Shown here: piece by piece, positions 50,716-61,058 of the stretch
Numbering within the stretch: position 1 is the first letter of the stretch
Layout of the letters: every line of letters starts with the position of its first letter
Origin: Geomonas agri
GTDB taxonomy: Bacteria; Desulfobacterota; Desulfuromonadia; Geobacterales; Geobacteraceae
Length of the DNA stretch: 64,000 nucleotides
NCBI RefSeq assembly: GCF_020179605.1
Contig: NZ_JAINZO010000002.1
Location: forward strand, 620,001 to 684,000
Reading direction: 5' to 3'
The notes under the pieces: generated by a model
Database searches by the model: none
What the model was told of the DNA's origin: nothing
What the model saw: the letters and a program-made list of their open reading frames with translations, nothing else
Program-made: the position numbers and the translations under genes

Positions 50716-52234
50716 GATTCTTATAGTTGACGACGAGGGGGACATCGCCCTCATCCTCAAGCTGCAGCTGGAAGACGCCGGTTTCGAGACCGAGCGGGCC
50801 CGCGACGGCGTGGAGGCGCTGGAGGCGATCGAGCGCGAACCCTTCGCGCTGATCATGCTGGACATCAAGATGCCCCGCATGGACGGCCTGGAAGTGCTGA
50901 GCCGTATCCGTAGCGACCAGACTCCCGTGGTGATGATGACGGCGCACGGCAGCGAGGACATCGCGGTGGACGCCATGAAGAAGGGCGCACTGGACTATAT
51001 CTCCAAGCCCTTCTCCTCGGACGACATGCTGCAGAAGGTGGAGCGCGCCATCGGTATCGACCGCACCAGGAAGGAAAACGCCCGGCTGCAACGGCAGTTG
51101 GACGAGGAGCGCCTCAAGATGGCGGCGGTGCTCCAGGGTATGGCGGATCTGTTGCTGGCGGTCGACCTGGAAGGGACCATCATCACCGCGAGCCGCCAGG
51201 CGGAGAGCGTCCTGTCCGGTGATGGGGACATCAAGGGCAAGGTCGTGGAAGAGGTGTTGAAAGCCGAGGTGCCGGGAGGGGAACTGCCGACCCGAACCGT
51301 GCTGCGCACCGGCGAGCCCTGCCTGGACGTCGCCTACCAGCTCCAGGTCGGCGGGCAGCAGGTGCCAGTCCTCTCCTCCGCGGCGCCGCTCAAAAACGGA
51401 GCCGGCGAACTGGTGGGGAGCGTCGAGATCATCCGCGACATCTCCAAGCTCAAGGAACTGGAGCAGGAGAAGGAAGATTTCGTCAGCATGCTGTCGCACG
51501 ACCTGAAATCCCCGATCACCGCGGTGGTCGGTTCCATCGACCTGGTGCGGGAGGCGAAACTCGGCCCGATCACGCCGGACCAGCGCGAGTACCTGAACGC
51601 CGCCATCGAGAGCTGCGAGGAGATGGTGGAGATGATCGACACCCTGCTCGGTATCCACAAGTTCGAGGCGGGCAAGATGAAGCTCAGCTTCAGGGACGAG
51701 GATCCGGGCTCGCTGGTGAACCGCACCGTCACCAAGTTCCAGACCCTGGCGCAGCGCGGGGACATCAAGCTCTTCACCACCCTCCCCTCCGGGCTTCCCC
51801 CGGTTTCCGTGGACCGTTCCTCCTTCAACAGGATCATGGGGAACCTCCTTTCCAACGCGGTGAAGTTCACCCCGGAGGGGGGCGAGATCGAGGTGTCGGC
51901 CGACCTGGTGCACGACCCGACCACGGTCACCGGCCAGGTCCCGGAGCAGAACTACGCGCCCCAGGAGCTTCCCACGGAAGGAGACTTCGTCCGGATCCGG
52001 GTGCGCGACAGCGGGGTCGGCATCCCCCAGGAGTCGCTGGGCTCTATCTTCGATCGCTTCGTCCAGGCCAGGAACCGCCGCCAGGGTAAGACCCGCGGCA
52101 CGGGGCTCGGGCTCGCCTTCTGCAGGAAGGCCGTGGATGCCCACGGCGGCTACATATGGGCCGAGAGCGCGCCGGGGGCAGGCAGCGTCTTCACCATCCT
52201 GCTTTCCGCCCAACCGGAGGAGCCCGAGGAATAA
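50702..52234 (+). CDS. Hybrid receiver-PAS-histidine kinase
   Basis: 510 residues, cytoplasmic. The receiver (3-120) has phosphoacceptor Asp in LIMLDIKMPRMDG and the conserved KPFSSDD. A PAS-like domain (about 130-255) follows, then HisKA with LSHDLKSPITAVVGS and HATPase with NLLSNAVKFTPEG, DSGVGIP and RGTGLGLAF. It starts inside the upstream kinase gene. It can probably receive phosphate from that kinase and pass it on, but no DNA-binding domain is present. Confidence 0.92.
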   Translation: MPKDKILIVDDEGDIALILKLQLEDAGFETERARDGVEALEAIEREPFALIMLDIKMPRMDGLEVLSRIRSDQTPVVMMTAHGSEDIAVDAMKKGALDYISKPFSSDDMLQKVERAIGIDRTRKENARLQRQLDEERLKMAAVLQGMADLLLAVDLEGTIITASRQAESVLSGDGDIKGKVVEEVLKAEVPGGELPTRTVLRTGEPCLDVAYQLQVGGQQVPVLSSAAPLKNGAGELVGSVEIIRDISKLKELEQEKEDFVSMLSHDLKSPITAVVGSIDLVREAKLGPITPDQREYLNAAIESCEEMVEMIDTLLGIHKFEAGKMKLSFRDEDPGSLVNRTVTKFQTLAQRGDIKLFTTLPSGLPPVSVDRSSFNRIMGNLLSNAVKFTPEGGEIEVSADLVHDPTTVTGQVPEQNYAPQELPTEGDFVRIRVRDSGVGIPQESLGSIFDRFVQARNRRQGKTRGTGLGLAFCRKAVDAHGGYIWAESAPGAGSVFTILLSAQPEEPEE

Positions 52235-52417
52235 CGATGTCAACGTTTCATTAGTTGCAGGTACGGGGGAACCTGCTGCGGTATTTCGAAACGCCCTTTA
52301 ATTATTTCTCTTTTTTCTTTTGGCAAATATAGTAAAGTAGAGCAGCGTTGGAGAGGAGACCCCTCTCATGGGAGTGCCGGCAGTTACGTTGACATGATCT
52401 TGGGACGGGAGGGTTAA

Positions 52418-53500
52418 GTGGCGCTGCGAGAAAGTGACGCGGGATACCGCGAGTTGTTTGAGGAAAACCCTGAGGCCATGTGGGTCTGTCACCGCGACAC
52501 CGGGCAATTCCTGGCGGTCAACGAGGCGGCCCTCAGGCTGTACGGCTATCGTCGCAACCAGTTCATGGAGCTGAACCTCTCCCACCTCGGTGGGGGCGCG
52601 CCTCCACCGGCGGACCGGGACCAGGTCGTTCCTTCCCTGCAGCGCATGCTGGACGGCACCGAGATTAAGCTGCAGCTCAGCTGGCACCCGGTCACGTTCC
52701 AAAACGAGCCGGCCCACCTGGTGCTGGCGCGGCGGCTCGAGCCGGCTTCGCAGGGACAGGACCTGGATCACTTGCGGCGCCAGGTGACCGAACAGTTGGC
52801 CCAGTTGGAGGTGGCGCACCGGGAGCTGGAGTCATTCAGCTACTCCGTCTCCCATGATCTGCGGGCCCCCTTGCGACACATCGACGGGTTCAGCCGGGCC
52901 CTGTTGGACGACTACGGCGACCAGCTCGGCAGCCAGGGGCAGGAGTACCTGAACCGGATCTGCCAGGCGACCGGGAAGATGGCGCAGTTGATCGACGCCG
53001 TGCTACAGCTGGTACGGGCAGGACGCTCCGAGATGGAGCCGCGCCAAGTAGATCTCAGCGTCAAGGCCCAGGTCATCGCGCTTGAGCTCAAGCACCATGA
53101 GCCCGGTCGGTCGGTAGAGTTCGACATCGCCGAGGGGATCACGGTCGAGGCCGATGCCAAGCTGGCGCGGCAGCTGCTCGAGATACTGCTCGGCAACGCC
53201 TGGAAGTTCACTTCCAAGACCCCGCAGGCGCAGATCCGGTTCGGGGTGCAGCAAGAGGCGGGGCAGCCGGTGTACTTCGTCAGTGACAACGGGGCCGGTT
53301 TCGACATGGCCTACGCGGAAAAGCTCTTCACGGTGTTCCACAGGTTGCACCGCGCCGACGAATTCGAGGGGAGCGGCGTCGGGCTCGCCATCGCCCAGCG
53401 CATCGTGACCCGCCACGGGGGCAGGATCTGGGCCGAGAGCGCACCGGGGCAGGGGGCCACCTTCTACTTCACGCTGGGGCGTGAGGCAATTGACAATTGA
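52418..53500 (+). CDS. PAS-domain sensor histidine kinase, cytoplasmic
   Basis: 360 residues. A PAS domain (about 5-110, YRELFEENPEAMWVCHRDTG) is followed by HisKA with VSHDLRAPLRHIDGFSRALL, the phytochrome-type H-box, and HATPase with LGNAWKFTSK, DNGAGFDM and GSGVGLAIAQRI. GTG 52418 has GGGAGGGTTAA just upstream. No membrane helix is present. Likely senses an internal redox or ligand signal. Confidence 0.9.
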   Translation: MALRESDAGYRELFEENPEAMWVCHRDTGQFLAVNEAALRLYGYRRNQFMELNLSHLGGGAPPPADRDQVVPSLQRMLDGTEIKLQLSWHPVTFQNEPAHLVLARRLEPASQGQDLDHLRRQVTEQLAQLEVAHRELESFSYSVSHDLRAPLRHIDGFSRALLDDYGDQLGSQGQEYLNRICQATGKMAQLIDAVLQLVRAGRSEMEPRQVDLSVKAQVIALELKHHEPGRSVEFDIAEGITVEADAKLARQLLEILLGNAWKFTSKTPQAQIRFGVQQEAGQPVYFVSDNGAGFDMAYAEKLFTVFHRLHRADEFEGSGVGLAIAQRIVTRHGGRIWAESAPGQGATFYFTLGREAIDN

Positions 53501-53704
53501 CAACGCGAACCGGAAGACTGGCGATTGACAATGGAGCTTTGACCGTTGACAATGAACAAGTTCAATTGTCGAATGAAATTGGTAATGACATAGAAGCTTC
53601 ATAATCAAAAAAGGCCGCTGCCGAAACGTGACAGCGGCCTTTGTCCCTGATACAGATTTTCCTTTAAGAACAACGTCGTCAGTTGTCCATTGTCAAACGT
53701 CAAG
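53487..53704. repeat. TTGACAA-rich inverted repeat region
   Basis: CAATTGACAATTGACAA begins near 53490, further GTTGACAAT and CAATTGTC words occur to 53570, and GTTGTCCATTGTCAA lies near 53681. The inverted halves flank a terminator-like hairpin. The segment is 215 bp without a gene. Confidence 0.6.
53607..53642 (+). terminator. Terminator-like hairpin upstream of the next kinase gene
   Basis: AAAAAAGGCCGCTG and CAGCGGCCTTT form an 8-11 bp stem with an 11-base loop and a short T run. Confidence 0.65.
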
Positions 53705-53714
53705 CGGGTTGCCC

Positions 53715-55862
53715 ATGGTTTCCAAAGAGTTAAAACTTCTGCTGGTTGAGGATTCTCAGGAAGACAGCCTGTTGCTGGTCCGGGAACTGGTTCGTGGCGG
53801 CTACCAGCTAGAGCACCAGAGAGTGGAGACCGCAGAGGGGATGCGGTACGCGCTGGAAACGTGCAAGTGGGACGTGGTCATCTCCGACTACCGCATGCCC
53901 TCGTTCGATGCCCTGGGGGCGCTCCAGGTGTTGCACGAAAGCGGACAGGACATCCCTTTCATCATCGTCTCGGGCAAAATAGGCGAGGACTTGGCGGTAG
54001 CCGCCATGAAGTCGGGGGCCAACGACTACCTCATGAAGGGCAACCTGGCCCGCCTGGTGCCGGTGGTGGAACGTGAGCTGCGCGAGGCGGCTGAACGCAG
54101 GACGCACCGGCAGACCCAGGACAAGGTGCGTCGCGGCAAGGCGGAGTGGGAATCGGTCTTTGACGCGGTTTCCGATCTTATCATCATCACCGACGCCGAA
54201 GGGGTCATCTCCCGCTGCAACGGCCGGGTGACCTCCTATTTCCCGGGCGGGTACGACGCGGTGCTCGGCAAGCGCATCGACGAGATCTTTTTCGGAACAG
54301 AGCAGCCCGAGGGGAAGGTCTTCCGCTTCCTGCACATGCAGGGGGAAGCCGACGAGGACGTCCGTTTCCCCAACTTGAGCGGCTGGTACAACGTGACCAG
54401 TTACCCCATGCGCATCGAAGGCAACGACCGCGGCTTCGTTCACATCATCAAGGACATCACCAAGCGGCGCGAGGTCGAGGAGGAGAAGCGGACCAGCGAC
54501 CGCGAGCTCCTCACCCTGTACGCCGTGGCCTTCCGCCTGCAGTACACCAAGGGGGTGGAGAAGGTGATGGGGGACCTGCTGTTCCAGCTGCACAACATGC
54601 TGCAGATGGACTTCTCCTGCATCCACCTCTTTGAGGGGGAGAAGCTGCGCATGCGCGCCTCACTGGGGCTCTCTCCCGCCTTCGAGAAAGCGATGAAGGC
54701 GCTGCCGGCCGACGAGGCGTGGAGCAAGCTGGCGCAGAGCGGTCGCCCCTTCCTGGGCGAGGAGCCCGACGCCCGTTTCCCGGACAAGGCCAAGAAGGCC
54801 GCTATCGCAATGGGGCTGCACTCCTGGTGTACGGTGCCCCTGAAGATAGGCCAGGAAGTGATGGGGGTGATGACGGTAGGAACCCTGTCCGGGCGCAGCT
54901 ACAGCGACCGCGACGTGTTCCTGCTCTGCTCCATCGCCGGGCAGCTCGCCGTCCTTATCGACAACTACAGCCTTTACGACAAGATGAAGGAGAAGGCTGA
55001 AGAGCTTTACAAGAGCAAGATAGAGCTCAAGGAAAACCTGCAGAAGGTGAAGCGGGCCAACATCGAGTTGGGGCGGCTCAACACCGCCAAGAACAACTTC
55101 ATCGGTATCGCCTCGCATGAACTGAAGACGCCGATCACCTCCATCATGGGAGGGGCCGAGTTCCTCTTGAAGTACGCTGGCATCCCGATGACGCCGGAGC
55201 AGCACACCATCCTCGCCTCGGTCTACGAGGGGACGGTGCAACTCAGGAAGCTGGTCGAGGATCTCCTTTCCATTTCCAGAATCGAGGCCCAGGGGCCGCT
55301 GGCCCAGAAGAAGCCGGCCAACCTGATGCACGTCTGCCGCGAGGTGCATAACCTCTTCGTGCTGCCGCTCTCGGAACGGCACATCACGGTGAGTATCGGC
55401 GGAGACGAGGCCGACGTCCCCGTCGACGAAGGGTTCGTCACGCTGGCCATCCGCAACCTCATGGAAAACGCCATCAAGTTCACCCGGGACGGAGGAGAGG
55501 TCCGGCTCACCGGGCGGGTGCTGAAGCATGCGCGGCTCAAGGAGCTAACCCCCGCCCTGCGCCAGTTCTACTCGGCATTCCCGAACAACATCGCCGCCGC
55601 CGAGAGCTATTACCTGTTGCAGGTGAGTGACAGCGGCATCGGCATTCCCGTCGACGAGCGGGTCAGGATCTTCGACAAGTTCTACGGGGTAGGCGACATC
55701 GCGCACCACTCCTCCGGCGACACCGCCTTCATGTCCAAGGGGTCGGGGCTCGGCCTTTCCATCGTGCGCGGCATCATGGATGCACACGAGGGTGTGGTCT
55801 GGGTGGAAGAGGCCGCCGGCGGTGGCAGCACCTTCTCGCTTCTTTTCCCACTGCAAAATTAA
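53715..55862 (+). CDS. Receiver-PAS-GAF-histidine kinase
   Basis: 715 residues, cytoplasmic. The receiver (about 6-125) has Asp in DVVISDYRMPSFDA, then PAS (about 150-260), GAF (about 285-440), a coiled coil, HisKA with ASHELKTPITSIMGG, and HATPase with NLMENAIKFTRDG, DSGIGIP and GSGLGLSIV. Fourth kinase-type gene in a row. ATG 53715 has a weak ribosome site; the frame is open to 53628 but that part covers the hairpin. Confidence 0.9.
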   Translation: MVSKELKLLLVEDSQEDSLLLVRELVRGGYQLEHQRVETAEGMRYALETCKWDVVISDYRMPSFDALGALQVLHESGQDIPFIIVSGKIGEDLAVAAMKSGANDYLMKGNLARLVPVVERELREAAERRTHRQTQDKVRRGKAEWESVFDAVSDLIIITDAEGVISRCNGRVTSYFPGGYDAVLGKRIDEIFFGTEQPEGKVFRFLHMQGEADEDVRFPNLSGWYNVTSYPMRIEGNDRGFVHIIKDITKRREVEEEKRTSDRELLTLYAVAFRLQYTKGVEKVMGDLLFQLHNMLQMDFSCIHLFEGEKLRMRASLGLSPAFEKAMKALPADEAWSKLAQSGRPFLGEEPDARFPDKAKKAAIAMGLHSWCTVPLKIGQEVMGVMTVGTLSGRSYSDRDVFLLCSIAGQLAVLIDNYSLYDKMKEKAEELYKSKIELKENLQKVKRANIELGRLNTAKNNFIGIASHELKTPITSIMGGAEFLLKYAGIPMTPEQHTILASVYEGTVQLRKLVEDLLSISRIEAQGPLAQKKPANLMHVCREVHNLFVLPLSERHITVSIGGDEADVPVDEGFVTLAIRNLMENAIKFTRDGGEVRLTGRVLKHARLKELTPALRQFYSAFPNNIAAAESYYLLQVSDSGIGIPVDERVRIFDKFYGVGDIAHHSSGDTAFMSKGSGLGLSIVRGIMDAHEGVVWVEEAAGGGSTFSLLFPLQN

Positions 55863-55898
55863 CAGGGATAACAGGGATAGCCCCTGTTCGGGGCGGTT

Positions 55899-56825
55899 AT
55901 GAACTACGCCATCACGCTGCACGAGATCACCAAGAGCTACGACGGCTTCAAGGCCGTGGACGCCTTTTCCTTGGAGGTGCAACGCGGCACCGTGTTCGGC
56001 CTCCTGGGGCCCAACGGCGCCGGCAAGACCACCCTGATCAAGATCCTCACCACCCTGATGCGCCCTACCCTCGGCGACGCCTTCGTCGAGGGGCACAGCG
56101 TTCTCAGCGCGGGCAAGGAGGTGCGCCGCATGATCGGCGTGGTCCCCCAGGAAAACAACCTGGACCGCTACCTGACCGCGCGCGAGAATCTGGCCCTGCA
56201 CGCCAGGCTGCACGGCATGCGTCCCGCGGCCTACAACCCTCGCATCGACGAACTGTTGGAGATGTCCGGGCTCGCCGCGCGCCAGCACGACTTCCCCGAC
56301 ACCTTCTCCGGCGGGATGCAGCGTCGCCTCGTGGTGGCGCGCGCCCTGGTGCACGAGCCGCGGGTACTCTTCCTCGACGAGCCGACTACCGGGTTGGATC
56401 CGCAGTCCAGGCGCTCCCTGTGGGATCACATCCGCGGCCTGCGCCGGAACATGACCGTCTTTTTGACCACCCACTACATGGACGAGGCCGACGCGCTGTG
56501 TGACCGGATCATGATCATGGATCATGGCACGTGTCTCGCCGACGGCACCGCGGCGCAGTTGAAGGATGCTTTCTCCCGGGCACATACCTACCAGGTAGAA
56601 TTCCGAAACGATGCCGACCGCTACCAGGGGGTGCTGGCCGGGCTTCCCTTCGTCAAGGGGGTGGAGCGGGACGGGAGTCTCTTCCAGATCACACTGGCCG
56701 ACGAAGAGTCGATCAAGCCGCTCATGGACCACCTCTCCGGCTCCGACATCCGCCGCATTTGCCTCAAGGAGCCGACACTCGAGGACGTGTTCATTTCGCT
56801 TACCGGGGAAAAGGTCAGGGAGTAG
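55899..56825 (+). CDS. ABC-2 type exporter ATP-binding protein (NodI/DrrA-like)
   Basis: 308 residues. Walker A GPNGAGKTTLIK (about 40-50), the ABC signature FSGGMQRRLVVA, Walker B VLFLDEPTTGLD and the H-loop TTHYMDEAD are intact. The C-terminal extension resembles the DrrA/NodI regulatory tail. It powers the membrane protein encoded 4 bp downstream. Substrate unknown. Confidence 0.9.
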   Translation: MNYAITLHEITKSYDGFKAVDAFSLEVQRGTVFGLLGPNGAGKTTLIKILTTLMRPTLGDAFVEGHSVLSAGKEVRRMIGVVPQENNLDRYLTARENLALHARLHGMRPAAYNPRIDELLEMSGLAARQHDFPDTFSGGMQRRLVVARALVHEPRVLFLDEPTTGLDPQSRRSLWDHIRGLRRNMTVFLTTHYMDEADALCDRIMIMDHGTCLADGTAAQLKDAFSRAHTYQVEFRNDADRYQGVLAGLPFVKGVERDGSLFQITLADEESIKPLMDHLSGSDIRRICLKEPTLEDVFISLTGEKVRE

Positions 56826-56829
56826 CCTC

Positions 56830-57585
56830 ATGTTCAAAGGCGCATTTTCCATCTGGGGCAGGGACATGCTGGTGCTCAAGCGCAGCATCATCTCTGAACT
56901 CGTCTCCGTGGTCGCCTACCCGCTTACCCTCTACCTCGCCTTCGGCTTCGGCCTCAAGGGGTACATCACAAATGTAAACGGCGTCCCCTACCCTCTCTTC
57001 ATCGCGCCGGGCCTCATCTCGATGACCGCGGTGAACGCCGCCTTCGACGAGAGCTCCTGGAGCATGTGGTTCCACCGCAAGGTGCAGCGCACCATCGAAG
57101 AGTACCGGGTCACCCCGGTCACCGTGTACGACATCGTCATCGGCAAGATTTTCTCCGGCTTCTCGCAGGGTGCGGTCAAGGGAACAGTGGTCTTCCTGGT
57201 CATCCTCGCCCTCACCCCCTTCCGCATCGACTACGCCAATCTGCCGATGTACCTTTTGTGCATCGCACTGTCATCCATGACCTTCTCCTGTCTTGGCACC
57301 ATCTGCGGCACTGTCATAGACAAACCGGAAAACATTGGCCGGGTGCAGTCGGTAGTCATAGTGCCTCTTATCTTCATGGCCGGTATCTTTTTCCCCCTTT
57401 CATCCTACCCCTCATCCATCCTGCCGCTGATACAGCTGCTTCCCACAACTGCGGTATTCGAAGGAGCGCGCGATGCGTTGCTGACAGGAGTGATCCCGTC
57501 ACAGTACCTGGTGAACCTGGTGCTGACTGCCGCCGCCTGCTTCACTATCGCCGTATACACCTTCAACCGCAAGATGGCGGAATAA
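56830..57585 (+). CDS. ABC-2 type exporter permease (NodJ/DrrB-like)
   Basis: 251 residues with six hydrophobic segments, ABC-2 topology. It has MTAVNAAFDESSW and RKVQRTIEEYRVTPVT in the first half, and the conserved FMAGIFFPLSSYPSSI segment before the last helices. ATG 56830 follows the ATPase stop by 4 bp. Exported lipid, polysaccharide or small molecule; the identity cannot be told. Confidence 0.88.
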   Translation: MFKGAFSIWGRDMLVLKRSIISELVSVVAYPLTLYLAFGFGLKGYITNVNGVPYPLFIAPGLISMTAVNAAFDESSWSMWFHRKVQRTIEEYRVTPVTVYDIVIGKIFSGFSQGAVKGTVVFLVILALTPFRIDYANLPMYLLCIALSSMTFSCLGTICGTVIDKPENIGRVQSVVIVPLIFMAGIFFPLSSYPSSILPLIQLLPTTAVFEGARDALLTGVIPSQYLVNLVLTAAACFTIAVYTFNRKMAE

Positions 57586-57801
57586 GCGATTCTTCTTGAG
57601 TTTCCCGAGTCATTCATAGTAAAGTTTGCAGTAAACTTTTTACCTCCTGGATGCCCCCTTCGGACGCCGTGTCGCGAAGCCGGCAAACCGAGCGTACCTT
57701 GTCGCAGAGCCGACCGTTTTTGGCGTGAATCCGTTCCCTGCCCGAGTCGATTAGCCCCCCGCCGCATCGCAACGCTTTCCAGGGTAACTATTGGAGATGC
57801 C

Positions 57802-58878
57802 ATGGCCGAAGAGTTCGTACCCAAATGGATCGCCTGGGAAACCACCCAGCGCTGCAACCTCAAATGCGTGCACTGCCGCTGCTCGTCCGAGATGACTTCG
57901 TCGGAAGGTGACTTCACCACCGAGGAAGGGAAGAAGCTCCTCAAGGAAATCGCCGACTTCTCGAAGCCGGTCGTGGTTCTCTCCGGCGGTGAGCCGCTGA
58001 TGAGGCCGGATATCTTCGAACTGGCCGAGTACGGCACCTCGCTGGGCCTCAGGATGTGCATGGCGACCAACGGTTCGCTGGTCACCGACGAGGTTTGCGA
58101 GAAGATGAAAAAGGCCGACATCAAGATGGTGTCGCTCTCCCTGGACGGCTCCTGCGCCGAGGTCCACGACGACTTCCGCCAGTGCCCGGGCGCCTTCGAG
58201 GGCGTCATGAAGGCGGCCGAACTGTTCAGAAAGCACGGCCAGAAGTTCCTGATCAACTCCTCCTTCACCAAGCGCAACCAGACCGACATCGCCAACACCT
58301 TCAAGGTGGCCAAGTCCATCGGCGCCACCGCCTGGTACATGTTCATGATCGTCCCGACCGGCCGCGGCGAGGAGATCATGAGCGAGCTGATCTCCAAGGA
58401 GGACTACGAGGAGATCCTCGACTGGCACTACCACCAGGAGAAGAACGAGGACGACATCCTCATGCGTCCCACCTGCGCGCCGCACTACTACCGCATCGTG
58501 CCGCAAAAGGCCAAGGCGGAAGGCGAGAAATTCGAGCGTCGCTCGCTCACCTTCTCCACCGGCGGCGGCAAGGGGTGCATCGCCGCGCAGACCATCTGCC
58601 TCATCGACTGCTTCGGCAACCTGAAGCCCTGCTCCTACTTCCACCGCACCGCGGGCAACGTGAAGGAAACCCCTTTCAAGGAACTTTGGGAGAACTCCGA
58701 GATCTTCAAGGACCTGCGCGATTTCAAAGCGTACAAAGGGAAGTGCGGCGAGTGCGAGTACCTGAACGTCTGCGGCGGCTGCCGCGCCCGCGCCGATGCG
58801 GTGTACGGCGACTACATGGAAGAGGAACCGTTCTGCAACTACGTGCCGATCAAGGTGCAGAGAAAAGAGCAGAAATAA
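57802..58878 (+). CDS. Radical SAM/SPASM protein of NirJ/AhbC/AhbD type
   Basis: 358 residues. Radical SAM cluster CNLKCVHC (about 15-22), GGEP, and a SPASM region with [15 protein letters not shown] and [31 protein letters not shown]. The GGCRARADA motif is typical of the enzymes that trim heme precursor side chains (NirJ, AhbC, AhbD). It stands 89 bp before hemE, which supports a porphyrin role. Since hemE points to the classical route, its exact step is uncertain. Confidence 0.8.
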   Translation: MAEEFVPKWIAWETTQRCNLKCVHCRCSSEMTSSEGDFTTEEGKKLLKEIADFSKPVVVLSGGEPLMRPDIFELAEYGTSLGLRMCMATNGSLVTDEVCEKMKKADIKMVSLSLDGSCAEVHDDFRQCPGAFEGVMKAAELFRKHGQKFLINSSFTKRNQTDIANTFKVAKSIGATAWYMFMIVPTGRGEEIMSELISKEDYEEILDWHYHQEKNEDDILMRPTCAPHYYRIVPQKAKAEGEKFERRSLTFSTGGGKGCIAAQTICLIDCFGNLKPCSYFHRTAGNVKETPFKELWENSEIFKDLRDFKAYKGKCGECEYLNVCGGCRARADAVYGDYMEEEPFCNYVPIKVQRKEQK

Positions 58879-58967
58879 TTTGATGATTTGCCCCCCCCTC
58901 CTGACGGGAGGGCGCGATGTCATGTACTGAACGAGATACATTACATATTTCACCCAGGAGGATTACT

Positions 58968-59987
58968 ATGAATACTCGCTTTTTAGACGCTTGTTGGGGT
59001 AAGCCGGTAGACCGAGTGCCGGTATGGCTTATGCGCCAGGCTGGCCGTTATCTCCCCGACTACATGCGCGTCCGTTCCAAATGCACCTTCCTGGAACTCT
59101 GCAAGACCCCTGAACTCGCCGCTGAAGTGACCATTCAGCCGGTGGACATCCTCGGCGTCGACGCAGCCATCCTCTTCTCCGACATCCTCACCCCGATCGA
59201 GCCGATGGGCATGGAGCTCGACTTCACCCCGGGCCCGGTCTTCACCAAGCCGATCCGCACCATGGCCGACGTCGAGGCGCTCAAGATCCCGAAAATGGAG
59301 ACCGACGTCCCCTACGTGCTCGACGCCGTGAAACTGCTCCGCAAAGAGCTGGCTGCCAAGGTGCCGCTGATCGGCTTCGGCGGTGCGCCCTTCACCCTCG
59401 CCTGCTACATGGTCGAGGGCAAAGGCTCCAAGGACTTCGCTGCGCTCAAGAAGATGATGTACGCCGAGCCGGAGATCTACGCGGCCCTCATGGACAAGAT
59501 CACCACCATGGACATGGAGTACCTGAACGCCCAGATCGCTGCCGGCGCACAGGCCATCCAGATCTTTGATACCTGGGGCGGCATGCTCTCCCCGGCCGAC
59601 TACGAGCGCTACGTCCTCCCCTACACCCAGCGCCTCATCAACGGGCTGAACCGCACCAACGTCCCCGTGATTCACTTCGTCAAGGGCGCCGGCACCATGC
59701 TGGAGATCGTCAAAGAGGCCGGCGGTGACGTCATGGGCCTCGACTGGCACGTCAACCTGGGCAAGGCCCGCGACATCCTGGGCGACATGGCGGTACAGGG
59801 TAACCTCGACCCGACCGTGCTCTTCGCTCCCAAGGAGATCATCGAGCGCGAGGTGAAGCGCGTGCTGGACGAGAACGCCGGCCGTCCGGGCCTCATCTTC
59901 AACCTCGGCCACGGCATCCTCCCAACCGTCCCGCCGGAAAACGCGATCTTCATGGTCGACTGCGTGCACCGGCTGACGCAGAAATAA
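58968..59987 (+). CDS. hemE: Uroporphyrinogen decarboxylase
   Basis: 339 residues. It decarboxylates uroporphyrinogen III to coproporphyrinogen III in heme synthesis. Seen: VWLMRQAGRYLPDY with the substrate Arg, FSDILTPIEPMGMEL, GAPFTLA and the C-terminal GHGILPTVPPENA. AGGAGG 7 bases before ATG 58968 fixes the start. Heme supply suits the many cytochromes of this organism. Confidence 0.97.
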   Translation: MNTRFLDACWGKPVDRVPVWLMRQAGRYLPDYMRVRSKCTFLELCKTPELAAEVTIQPVDILGVDAAILFSDILTPIEPMGMELDFTPGPVFTKPIRTMADVEALKIPKMETDVPYVLDAVKLLRKELAAKVPLIGFGGAPFTLACYMVEGKGSKDFAALKKMMYAEPEIYAALMDKITTMDMEYLNAQIAAGAQAIQIFDTWGGMLSPADYERYVLPYTQRLINGLNRTNVPVIHFVKGAGTMLEIVKEAGGDVMGLDWHVNLGKARDILGDMAVQGNLDPTVLFAPKEIIEREVKRVLDENAGRPGLIFNLGHGILPTVPPENAIFMVDCVHRLTQK

Positions 59988-60000
59988 TTCAGGACCACAG

Positions 60001-60031
60001 AAAAAGGGCGACCGATAAGGCCGCCCTTTTT
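60001..60031 (+). terminator. Rho-independent terminator after hemE
   Basis: AAAAAGGGCG and CGCCCTTTTT pair around an 11-base loop, with T5. Confidence 0.8.
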
Positions 60032-60104
60032 GTTGACCCCGTAGAGGATCCGGTGGCCGTTCGCCGCGGCCGGCACCCGGCGCCGGACCTGCCAGGAGCG
60101 CATC

Positions 60105-61058
60105 ATGCTTAGGCTATTCAGAATAGACAACGGGCTCATCAAGGAGATGGATTTCCAGAGGGAGGACCTCCCGAACCAGATCCTCAAGGCCGACTGGATC
60201 GACGCTCACGAGCCGGACGACGAGGAGAGGGACCTCCTCGAACTGCTGCTGCATACCGACATCCCGGAATCGGACGAGGTGGACGAGATCGAGATCTCGG
60301 CTCGCTGCTTCGTGGACGCGGCCGGCATCCACGTGCACCCGCTGTTCCTCTCCCAAAGCGAGGGGCGTCACATGACGCTCACCGTCGCCTGCATCCTGCA
60401 GCAAAAACACCTGATCACCATCCGCGAGGGCGACCTCGCCGACTTCCGCCTGTTGCGCATGCGCGCCCGCCGCGGCCAGGTGGAATGTCGCTCACCGGCG
60501 GAACTCCTGGTCACCCTGCTGGACCAGAAGGTGGAGAACCACGCGGACACCCTGGAGGACATCCACCGCCAGCTGGAGGGGGTGAGCCACATGGTGCTCG
60601 AAGACGACAAGTCCGAACTTGAGGACGCCATCGGCAAACTGGCCCGGCTGGAAGACAGTAACGGGAAGATCCGCCTCTGCCTCATGGATACCCAGAGGGA
60701 CATCTCGTTTCTCTTGCGCCACCTGCGTGATCGCACTGACCAGACCGAGACGCTGAGAGAGATCGCCCGCGACGTAGAGACGCTGATGACGCACACCACC
60801 TTTCTGTTCGACAAGATCAACTTCCTGATGGACTCCACCCAGGGCTTCATCAACATCGAGCAGAACCAGATCATCAAGATCTTCTCCATCGCCGCGGTGG
60901 TCTTCCTCCCCCCTACCCTGGTGGCGAGCATCTACGGTATGAACTTCGAGGTGATGCCGGAATTGAAGATGGGGCTGGGCTACCCCTGGGCCCTGCTGCT
61001 GATGATCATCTCCGGTTTCGCGCCCTACTGGTATTTCAAGCGCAAAGGCTGGCTGTAA
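60105..61058 (+). CDS. corA: CorA-family magnesium/divalent cation transporter
   Basis: 317 residues. A large cytoplasmic N-terminal domain rich in charged helices is followed by two C-terminal membrane helices. The signature YGMNFEVMPEL after the first helix is the GMN selectivity motif. It should form a pentamer in the inner membrane. ATG 60105 follows GGAGCGCATC. It is followed at once by a gene remnant. Confidence 0.92.
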   Translation: MLRLFRIDNGLIKEMDFQREDLPNQILKADWIDAHEPDDEERDLLELLLHTDIPESDEVDEIEISARCFVDAAGIHVHPLFLSQSEGRHMTLTVACILQQKHLITIREGDLADFRLLRMRARRGQVECRSPAELLVTLLDQKVENHADTLEDIHRQLEGVSHMVLEDDKSELEDAIGKLARLEDSNGKIRLCLMDTQRDISFLLRHLRDRTDQTETLREIARDVETLMTHTTFLFDKINFLMDSTQGFINIEQNQIIKIFSIAAVVFLPPTLVASIYGMNFEVMPELKMGLGYPWALLLMIISGFAPYWYFKRKGWL

